A stretch of DNA of 6,979 bases from Gemmatimonadales bacterium. GTDB lineage: Bacteria; Gemmatimonadota; Gemmatimonadetes; Gemmatimonadales; GWC2-71-9. The position numbers were made by a program, and so were the translations under genes. Of the stretch, positions 1-4,925 are shown piece after piece. The notes under the pieces are model-generated. The model saw nothing but the letters and a program-made list of their open reading frames with translations. It was not told where the DNA came from and did no database searches. The stretch covers positions 1-6,979 of the forward strand of contig JACCRH010000400.1 in assembly GCA_013813675.1 (NCBI GenBank), given 5' to 3'. The stretch's first letter is position 1. Each line of letters begins with the position of its first letter.

Positions 1-1110
1 ATCCTGCTGGTCAATTGGCAGGACCTGGAGAATCCGCAGGCGGGTGGGGCGGAAATCCATCTGTTCGAGATCTTCAGCCGCCTGGCAGCCCGGGGCCACC
101 GGGTACGGCTGGTCTGTTCCGGATGGAAGGGGGCGGCTCGGGAGGCCAGCATCGGCGGGGTCGCCGTGCGTCGCGCCGGGGGGCGGAACAGCTTCGCGAT
201 GGTGGGCCGCGGCGCGGTCCGGGAAGCGATCCGGAAGGAGCGGCCCGACGTCGTCGTCGAGGACATCAACAAGCTGCCTCTCTTCCTCCCCGGGCTCACT
301 GAGCTGCCATTCTGCGCCCTGGTTCCCCACCTGTTCGGGGAGACGGCGTTCCAGGAAGCGCCGTGGCCGATGGCGGCAGTAGTGTGGGCGGCGGAGCGTC
401 CGCTGCCGGCCGGGTACCGGCGCGCCGCCTTCCACGCGATCAGCGAGAGCACCCGGGACGACCTGGTTGGCCGGGGTGTGGCGGCGGAGCGCATCCGGGT
501 GATCCATCCCGGAGTGGACAGCGTGCGCTACAGTCCCTCGCCTCTGGAACCCCGCTCGGGGGCGCCCCGGTTCTTGTATGTGGGACGGCTCAAGCGTTAT
601 AAAGGAATCGGCTTGGCGATCGAGGCGCTGGCGATCGCGCGCCGGAGTCGGCCGGAACTGCGCCTGGATATCGCGGGGACTGGCGATCACCGGCCCGAGC
701 TGGAGCGCCTCGCTTCCCGGTTGGACCAGGAGTCGGCCGTGACCTTTCACGGCTTCGTGAGCGAGGCGCGGAAGGTGTCGCTGCTCCGAGGTGCCTGGGC
801 GAACCTGTTCCCCTCCCCCAAGGAGGGATGGGGCATCACCGTGGTGGAAGCGGCGGCGTGCGGCACGCCGTCGATCGCATCCGACAGTCCCGGCCTCCGC
901 GACTCGGTGCGCCATGTGGAAACCGGATTTCTGGTCCCTCACGGCGACGTGCCTGCGCTGGCCGCGCGCATGCTGGAGCTCGCCGGAGACACCGCACTCG
1001 TCGCCCGGCTGGGCGGCGCCGCGCGCCGGTTCGCCGAGCGGCTGACCTGGGAGCGATCGGCCGCCGAGACGGAGCGCCATCTTCTCGACATCATCGCCGG
1101 CTCGGCCTAG
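1..1110 (+). CDS. GT4-family glycosyltransferase, 5'-truncated by the window edge
   Basis: The reading frame is open from base 1, so the gene starts just outside the window; 369 residues are visible. The first visible residues (ILLVNWQDLENPQAGGAEIH) match the usual N-terminal strand and glycine-rich loop of GT-B glycosyltransferases, so probably only a few residues are missing. The ATG at 166 is internal, because conserved sequence lies upstream of it. The C-terminal Rossmann half carries VGRLKRYKG (R196 and K201 of the visible part, the usual nucleotide-phosphate contacts) and the retaining GT4 EX7E motif (E275 and E283) followed by ACGTPSIAS. The family transfers a sugar from a nucleotide donor to a lipid or glycan acceptor at the cytoplasmic membrane face; donor and acceptor cannot be read from sequence. 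It ends 21 bases before hpf on the same strand and could share a transcript, but it has no evident functional link to the PTS genes. Confidence 0.9.
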   Translation: MLLVNWQDLENPQAGGAEIHLFEIFSRLAARGHRVRLVCSGWKGAAREASIGGVAVRRAGGRNSFAMVGRGAVREAIRKERPDVVVEDINKLPLFLPGLTELPFCALVPHLFGETAFQEAPWPMAAVVWAAERPLPAGYRRAAFHAISESTRDDLVGRGVAAERIRVIHPGVDSVRYSPSPLEPRSGAPRFLYVGRLKRYKGIGLAIEALAIARRSRPELRLDIAGTGDHRPELERLASRLDQESAVTFHGFVSEARKVSLLRGAWANLFPSPKEGWGITVVEAAACGTPSIASDSPGLRDSVRHVETGFLVPHGDVPALAARMLELAGDTALVARLGGAARRFAERLTWERSAAETERHLLDIIAGSA

Positions 1111-1118
1111 GCCGGGCC

Positions 1119-1125
1119 AGGAGGA
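1119..1125 (+). promoter_or_regulatory. Strong ribosome binding site of hpf
   Basis: AGGAGGA lies six bases before the hpf ATG. It is one of only two near-perfect Shine-Dalgarno sequences in the window (the other precedes EIIA) and probably marks the first translational entry point of the PTS block. I could not recognise a promoter upstream of it; any promoter would lie within the 3' end of the glycosyltransferase gene. Confidence 0.75.
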
Positions 1126-1131
1126 CTTCTC

Positions 1132-1446
1132 ATGCAGACGACCATTACCGCGCGGCACACCGAAATCTCCGAGGCGCTCCGCGAGCGGGCCCTCACCGTC
1201 GTCGAGCGATTGGGCAACATCGCCAGCCGGCCCATCGAAGCGACGGTGGTGTTCGATGCGGAGGGCCCGCGGCAGACCGCCGAGCTTCGGCTGCATCTGT
1301 CGCGCGGCGAGGTCCTGGTGGCCACAGGCGAGGCCGAGGACCATCGCACCGCGCTGGACCGGGCGGAGGACAAGCTCCGCAAGCAGCTCGAGAAAGCGTC
1401 GGCACGGCCCCGGCGCTCCCGCCCCTCGCAGGCCGAACAGCTCTGA
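1132..1446 (+). CDS. hpf: Short-form ribosome hibernation promoting factor (HPF/RaiA family)
   Basis: The 104-residue product has the S30AE/sigma-54-modulation fold pattern: an N-terminal beta strand (MQTTITARH), the helix EISEALRERA, strands around EATVVFDAE, AELRLHLSRGEVLVATGEA, and a final helix HRTALDRAEDKLRKQLEK, then a basic tail rich in Arg and Pro. Proteins of this family bind the 30S decoding region and inactivate idle ribosomes in stationary phase or starvation. The length is that of the short form; the roughly 60-residue C-terminal dimerisation domain of long HPF is absent. The start is well placed behind AGGAGGA. The stop overlaps the hprK start in TGATG (1444-1448). An hpf gene next to hprK and PTS genes, often with rpoN, is a known arrangement in several Gram-negative phyla and links ribosome idling to carbon status. 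Confidence 0.92.
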   Translation: MQTTITARHTEISEALRERALTVVERLGNIASRPIEATVVFDAEGPRQTAELRLHLSRGEVLVATGEAEDHRTALDRAEDKLRKQLEKASARPRRSRPSQAEQL

Positions 1447-2408
1447 TGCTCCGGCTCCGGGACTTTCTGTCGCGGCGGGGCGAGTCGCTCCAGCTCGAGG
1501 CACTGACCGGTGAGACGGGTCTCGACCGGCAACTCCCCGACGCCGAGGTCGCGGGTCCCGGGCTGGCGCTGGCCGGATACACCGGCCGATTCGCGCCCAA
1601 CCGGCTGCACGTCTTCGGCGAGACCGAGATCACCTATCTTCACTCCCTGCCCGCCGACCACCGGCGCAAGTCGCTGGAGCAGTTCTTCGAGTTCGAGCTG
1701 CCCTGCATCTTCGTGACCAAGGGCCAGGAGGTGCCGCCGGAGATGCTCGAGCTGGCCCGGGCCCGGGGTGTCCCGGTGCTGCGGAGCAAGCTCCAGACCG
1801 CGGAGTTCTACCGCCGGGTAAAGCCGATCGTGGAGGAGGCCTTCGCTCCCCACACCACCCTCCACGGGTCCCTGGCGGACGTGTACGGCGTCGGGCTCCT
1901 GTTCATCGGACGCTCGGGCATCGGCAAGAGCGAATGCGTGCTGGACCTGGTCGAGCGGGGCCACCGCCTGGTGGCCGACGACGTGGTGCAGGTGATCCGC
2001 CGCGGCAACGACATCCTGATCGGCCGGGGCCATGAGCTGGCCGCCCATCACATGGAGATTCGCGGAATCGGATTGATCGACATTCCCGCCCTCTTCGGCG
2101 TTCGGGCGGTCCGGCAGCAGAAGCGCATCGAGGTGGTGGTGCAGTTGGAGGACTGGGAGACCGCCAAGGATACCGATCGCACCGGACTCAGCCGGGAGGA
2201 GACCACGATCCTGGACGTGGTCGTGCCGCGCGTCATCGTCCCGCTCAATCCGGGGAAGAACATCACGGTCGTCTCCGAGGTGGTGGCCATGATGCATCTG
2301 CTCCGCTACTCCGGAGTGGATGTGGCCGCGGCGTTCAACGCCCGGCTGATCCGGCGAATGAAAGAGCAGCGGGGGGTGCGCGAGTATCTTCAGGAGGACT
2401 ATGAGTAG
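1446..2408 (+). CDS. hprK: HPr kinase/phosphorylase
   Basis: The 320-residue product is a full-length HPr kinase/phosphorylase, a cytoplasmic enzyme that phosphorylates HPr on Ser46 with ATP or pyrophosphate and removes the phosphate by phosphorolysis. The N-terminal domain spans about 1-130. The catalytic domain has the P-loop GRSGIGKS (155-162), H140 in LHGSLADVYG, the VADD pair D178/D179, E204 in the signature MEIRGIGLIDI, R245, and a PLNPGKN segment near the C-terminus. As I recall the L. casei enzyme, these positions coincide in number with its catalytic residues, which argues for an intact bifunctional enzyme. The ATG at 1446 overlaps the hpf stop by one base and gives the normal length; the frame stays open further upstream only as a shadow. 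No strong Shine-Dalgarno precedes it, so translation is probably coupled to hpf. Its last eight bases overlap the EIIA gene, and its substrate HPr is encoded five genes downstream. Confidence 0.97.
   Translation: MLRLRDFLSRRGESLQLEALTGETGLDRQLPDAEVAGPGLALAGYTGRFAPNRLHVFGETEITYLHSLPADHRRKSLEQFFEFELPCIFVTKGQEVPPEMLELARARGVPVLRSKLQTAEFYRRVKPIVEEAFAPHTTLHGSLADVYGVGLLFIGRSGIGKSECVLDLVERGHRLVADDVVQVIRRGNDILIGRGHELAAHHMEIRGIGLIDIPALFGVRAVRQQKRIEVVVQLEDWETAKDTDRTGLSREETTILDVVVPRVIVPLNPGKNITVVSEVVAMMHLLRYSGVDVAAAFNARLIRRMKEQRGVREYLQEDYE
2392..2397 (+). promoter_or_regulatory. Ribosome binding site of the EIIA gene, inside the hprK 3' end
   Basis: AGGAGG lies only three bases before the EIIA ATG, within the last hprK codons. 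The spacing is tighter than usual, although pairing through its first four bases gives five. It is the second strong entry point in the block. The starts of hprK, EIIB, EIIC, EIID and HPr have weak or no Shine-Dalgarno and appear to depend on coupling. Confidence 0.6.
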
Positions 2409-2775
2409 CGCCCTGCGCGGGGTGGTGGTGTGCCACGGCTCGCTGGCAAAGGGGCTGGTCGAGGCGGCGGAATCCATCAGCGGGGTGACCGGAGTCCTGC
2501 TGCCGATCTCCAACTCCGGGTGCGATCGCGACGCGCTGGACCAGCGGGTCGCCGAGGCGGTGGATGGCCGGCCGACCGTGGTGTTCGTGGATCTCGCCTC
2601 CGGATCATGCCTGTTCGCCGTGCTCAAGCGACTGCGCGCCCTTCCCGGCGTCAAGGTCGTCACCGGCGTCAACCTCGCGATGCTGGTGGATTTCGTGTTC
2701 CATGGCGATCTCACTCCCGAGGCGGCGGCGGAACGGGCGATCGCCGCCGGTACCAAGGCGATCCGGATTCCCTGA
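2401..2775 (+). CDS. PTS mannose/fructose/sorbose-family EIIA
   Basis: The 124-residue cytoplasmic protein accepts phosphate from HPr and passes it to EIIB. The active-site histidine is H12 in GVVVCHGSLAKGL, equivalent to His10 of E. coli ManX. D64 in FVDLASGSC corresponds to the conserved Asp of the family's DxxGGSP loop, and GVNLAMLVDFVFHGDLT matches the conserved GVN(I/L)PMLVE segment. The residues after D64 differ from the norm: Ser replaces the first Gly, and Cys replaces Pro. EIIA is a separate protein here, not fused to EIIB as in E. coli ManX. The ATG at 2401 puts the histidine at the usual depth. The gene overlaps hprK by eight bases and EIIB by one (TGATG at 2773-2777). In related Gram-negative clusters rapZ often sits between hprK and EIIA; it is missing here. 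Sugar specificity cannot be inferred from EIIA. Confidence 0.93.
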   Translation: MSSALRGVVVCHGSLAKGLVEAAESISGVTGVLLPISNSGCDRDALDQRVAEAVDGRPTVVFVDLASGSCLFAVLKRLRALPGVKVVTGVNLAMLVDFVFHGDLTPEAAAERAIAAGTKAIRIP

Positions 2776-3251
2776 TGGCCATCGTGCTCTTTCGGGTGGA
2801 CGACCGCCTGATCCATGGGCAGGTGGTCGTTGGCTGGGGGCGTCCGCTGGGCGTCAACCGGATCGTGCTGGTGGACAATCAGGTGGCGGAGAGCGCCTGG
2901 GAGCAGGACCTCTACCGGATGGCGGTCACGCCGGACGTCGCGGTCGAGTTCGTCACCGTGGCGGGTGCGGCGGCGCGCCTGCGCGACTGGCAGTCCGACG
3001 TGCGCCGAACTCTGGTGCTGACCGGCGATCTCGATACCATGGCGGCACTGCATGCGGCTGATCCCGTCACGGTGCACCGGATCAACCTGGGCGGGATCCA
3101 CCACCGGGCCGGCCGGCGGGAGCGGCTGCCCTACCTCTACCTCACCGACGACGAGATGGTGCGGCTGGCGGCGCTGGAGGCGGCGGGCGCCGCGGTGGCC
3201 GCCCAGGATCTGCCGACGACACCGCCCGTCACCATCAAGGCTCTGGCATGA
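2775..3251 (+). CDS. PTS mannose/fructose/sorbose-family EIIB
   Basis: The 158-residue product is a typical single-domain EIIB of the Man family, which phosphorylates incoming sugar via a phosphohistidine, unlike the cysteine of other PTS families. The N-terminal signature FRVDDRLIHGQVV contains H14, matching the active histidine of sorbose and mannose EIIB. Also conserved are the NRIVLVDN strand and NLGGIHHRAG (104-113), which resembles the NVGGM...R.GK phosphate-binding loop. The start overlaps the EIIA stop by one base and the stop overlaps the EIIC start in ATGA (3248-3251). No good Shine-Dalgarno is present, so expression is probably coupled to EIIA. The C-terminal stretch after residue 135 is Ala-rich and weakly conserved. 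Family assignment is firm; sugar specificity is unknown. Confidence 0.95.
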   Translation: MAIVLFRVDDRLIHGQVVVGWGRPLGVNRIVLVDNQVAESAWEQDLYRMAVTPDVAVEFVTVAGAAARLRDWQSDVRRTLVLTGDLDTMAALHAADPVTVHRINLGGIHHRAGRRERLPYLYLTDDEMVRLAALEAAGAAVAAQDLPTTPPVTIKALA

Positions 3252-3931
3252 GCGATCTATCTCTCTCCGGCGCGCTCCTGCTCATCACCTGGGGCACCCT
3301 CGTCGGCCTCGATCTGGTGAGCGTGCCTCAGGCCATGATCGCGCGACCGGTGGTGGCGGGGGCGGTGGCGGGATGGCTGGCGGGCGACGTGGAGGCCGGC
3401 CTTCGGGTCGGGGTTCTGTTCGAGCTCTTCGCGCTCGACGTCCTCCCGGTCGGCGCGGTCCGCTATCCCGACTACGGGCCGGCCACGGTGGCGGCCACCG
3501 CGCTCGCCTCCGATTCGCCCTGGCAGTTCGCGCTCGGGCTGAGCGCGGCGCTCGGACTGGCCATCGCCGTGCTGGGCGGCTTCAGCCTCCAACTGGTGCG
3601 CCGGGCCAACGCCCGGGCCATCCAGCATTGCGTCGCGGCGCTGGCGGCGGGAGACAGTGGCGCGATCCGGCGGCTGCAGTACAGCTCGCTGCTGCGGGAC
3701 GCCGCGCGGGGCGCCGCCCTCACCGCTCTGGGATTGGTCGCCGGGTGGGTCTTGGCCGAGCCCCTCGCACGGCTGGATCGATCCACGGCGCTCGGTCTCA
3801 CGCTGGTGGCGATGGGGTGCGGACTCTCGGCGGTGATCGGCGGAGCCCTCAGGAACGCCGGCAGGGGGCTACGGCTCCGCTGGCTCGGTGCCGGGGCCCT
3901 GGTGGGTCTCCTCGTGGCGGCGCTGCGATGA
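3248..3931 (+). CDS. PTS mannose-family EIIC membrane subunit
   Basis: The 227-residue, highly hydrophobic protein fits the EIIC subunit (EII-Sor family) that forms the sugar translocation path with EIID in the inner membrane. Family landmarks appear in order: a first hydrophobic segment (about 8-26), ARPVVAG (32-38, where most members have HRPL), GWLAGDVEAGLRVG (42-55), the ELFALD segment with E59 (for GGTLEL..LG), and VGAVRYPDYG (68-77, for IGA...PD). Further hydrophobic segments lie near 94-114, 150-172, 180-200 and 210-226. The protein is shorter than E. coli ManY (266 residues) and several family residues are substituted, so it is a divergent member. The start sits in ATGA with the EIIB stop; AAGG seven bases upstream is a modest Shine-Dalgarno. 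The stop overlaps the EIID start in ATGA (3928-3931). Confidence 0.88.
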   Translation: MSDLSLSGALLLITWGTLVGLDLVSVPQAMIARPVVAGAVAGWLAGDVEAGLRVGVLFELFALDVLPVGAVRYPDYGPATVAATALASDSPWQFALGLSAALGLAIAVLGGFSLQLVRRANARAIQHCVAALAAGDSGAIRRLQYSSLLRDAARGAALTALGLVAGWVLAEPLARLDRSTALGLTLVAMGCGLSAVIGGALRNAGRGLRLRWLGAGALVGLLVAALR

Positions 3932-4662
3932 ACGGCGGCGGGCGCGCATGGCTGAGACTTTTCGCGGTGCAGGGGACCTGGAACTACGAGCGGATGCTGG
4001 GCGTCGGCATGGGCTACGCCGCCGAGCCGCTGTTGGAGGATCTCAAGACGGTCGACCCGGTGCGGCACACCGAGGCCGTCGTCCGCTCGGCCGAGTTCTT
4101 CAACTGCAATCCCAATCTCGCGGGCCTGGCCCTGGGGGCGACCGCCCGGGCCGAGTACGACGCGGTGCCGGGCGCTCAGATCGCCAGGCTCCGCACCGCC
4201 CTGTGCAGCCCGCTGGGCGCGCTGGGCGATCAGCTCTTCTGGGCCGGCCTGCTGCCGCTCCTGCTCGGCGGTGCGCTGATCGGGGTGGTGATGGGCGCGA
4301 GCTGGTGGGCGTTGTTGGCTTTTCTGCTCTTGTACAACCTGGCCCGGGTGGGGACCGGGATCTGGGCGCTCCGGACCGGCCTCGACGCCGGGATGGGCGT
4401 GGGGAGCGCGATCGCCCAGTCCTGGATCGCCAAGGCGATCGAGCGGGTGGGGCCGGCCGCCGGCTTCAGCGTGGGCGCGGCGATCCCGCTGGTGGGTGCC
4501 TGGTACCTGGAGGCCATCGGCTGGCCGGCCGCCTTCGGGGCCCTCGCGGTGGCCGCCACCGGCGTCGCGGTGACCCGGTGGTTCGGCGCCTCGCTCACCA
4601 CCGTGCGCTTCACCCTGCTGGCCCTCGTTCTGCTCGTCGTCTTCCGCTGGGTGTTGCCATGA
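3928..4662 (+). CDS. PTS mannose-family EIID membrane subunit
   Basis: The 244-residue protein matches EIID (EIID-AGA family), partner of EIIC in the membrane complex. The N-terminal amphipathic region has the hallmark LFAVQGTWNYERMLGVG (11-27). EFFNCNPNLAGLALGA (56-71) corresponds to the family's FFNTHPYLAGFILGA, and SPLGALGDQLFW (94-105) to GPLAGIGDSLFW. Hydrophobic segments follow at about 104-145 (two passes), 178-196, 200-218 and at the C-terminus (about 225-243). It is about 40 residues shorter than E. coli ManZ. Without the upstream extension, the ATG at 3928 gives the natural N-terminus and an ATGA overlap with EIIC. The stop overlaps the HPr start in ATGA (4659-4662). The key motifs are well enough preserved that a working transporter is plausible, although the substrate is unknown. 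Confidence 0.92.
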   Translation: MNGGGRAWLRLFAVQGTWNYERMLGVGMGYAAEPLLEDLKTVDPVRHTEAVVRSAEFFNCNPNLAGLALGATARAEYDAVPGAQIARLRTALCSPLGALGDQLFWAGLLPLLLGGALIGVVMGASWWALLAFLLLYNLARVGTGIWALRTGLDAGMGVGSAIAQSWIAKAIERVGPAAGFSVGAAIPLVGAWYLEAIGWPAAFGALAVAATGVAVTRWFGASLTTVRFTLLALVLLVVFRWVLP

Positions 4663-4925
4663 TCGAGCGCGAGGCGAAGATCATCAACCAGGAGGGGCTG
4701 CACGCCAGGCCGGCGGCCAAGATCGTGCGCCTGGCGAGCACCTTCGAGGCCGAGATCGAGCTCTTCAAGGACGGACTCGCCGTAAACGGCAAGAGTATCA
4801 TGGGCGTGATGATGTTGGCCGCCGAATGCGGCAGCTCCATCGTGATCCGAGCCGACGGACATGACGCGGAGCAGGCGGTGGAGGCGATCACTCAACTGGT
4901 ATCCGGCGGATTCGGGGAGACGTGA
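4659..4925 (+). CDS. ptsH: Phosphocarrier protein HPr
   Basis: The 88-residue cytoplasmic HPr carries phosphate from Enzyme I to EIIA. The catalytic site is NQEGLHARPAAK with H15 and R17, and the regulatory site is NGKSIMGVMMLAA with S46; both have the canonical numbering. The intact S46 loop agrees with hprK in the same block, so HPr can be a substrate of HprK and can be switched away from transport when phosphorylated on serine. This is unlike NPr-type proteins that lack the kinase-recognised site. The ATG overlaps the EIID stop by four bases, and I see no Shine-Dalgarno, so translation is likely coupled. The stop lies in GTGA with the Enzyme I start (4922-4925). Confidence 0.97.
   Translation: MIEREAKIINQEGLHARPAAKIVRLASTFEAEIELFKDGLAVNGKSIMGVMMLAAECGSSIVIRADGHDAEQAVEAITQLVSGGFGET

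Noticed and set aside
166..168. ATG at 166 as the glycosyltransferase start
   Set aside because: Conserved GT-B N-terminal sequence is encoded in frame upstream of it back to base 1, so the true start is outside the window.
828..1445. Upstream extension of the hprK frame, which would give a 526-residue protein
   Set aside because: The extension overlaps the glycosyltransferase and hpf in another frame and is Arg-rich noise. The ATG at 1446 gives the normal family length and numbering.
2371..2376. Run of six G near the hprK 3' end as a possible programmed frameshift or sequencing error
   Set aside because: The reading frame is intact through the run, the protein ends at a normal length, and the next start is correctly placed, so neither a shift nor an error is needed.
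1107..3104. 665-codon open frame on the minus strand across hpf, hprK, EIIA and EIIB
   Set aside because: It is antisense to four firmly identified genes, its translation is rich in His, Arg, Gln and Ala without any recognisable domain, and long antisense open frames are expected in high-GC coding DNA where stop codons are rare.
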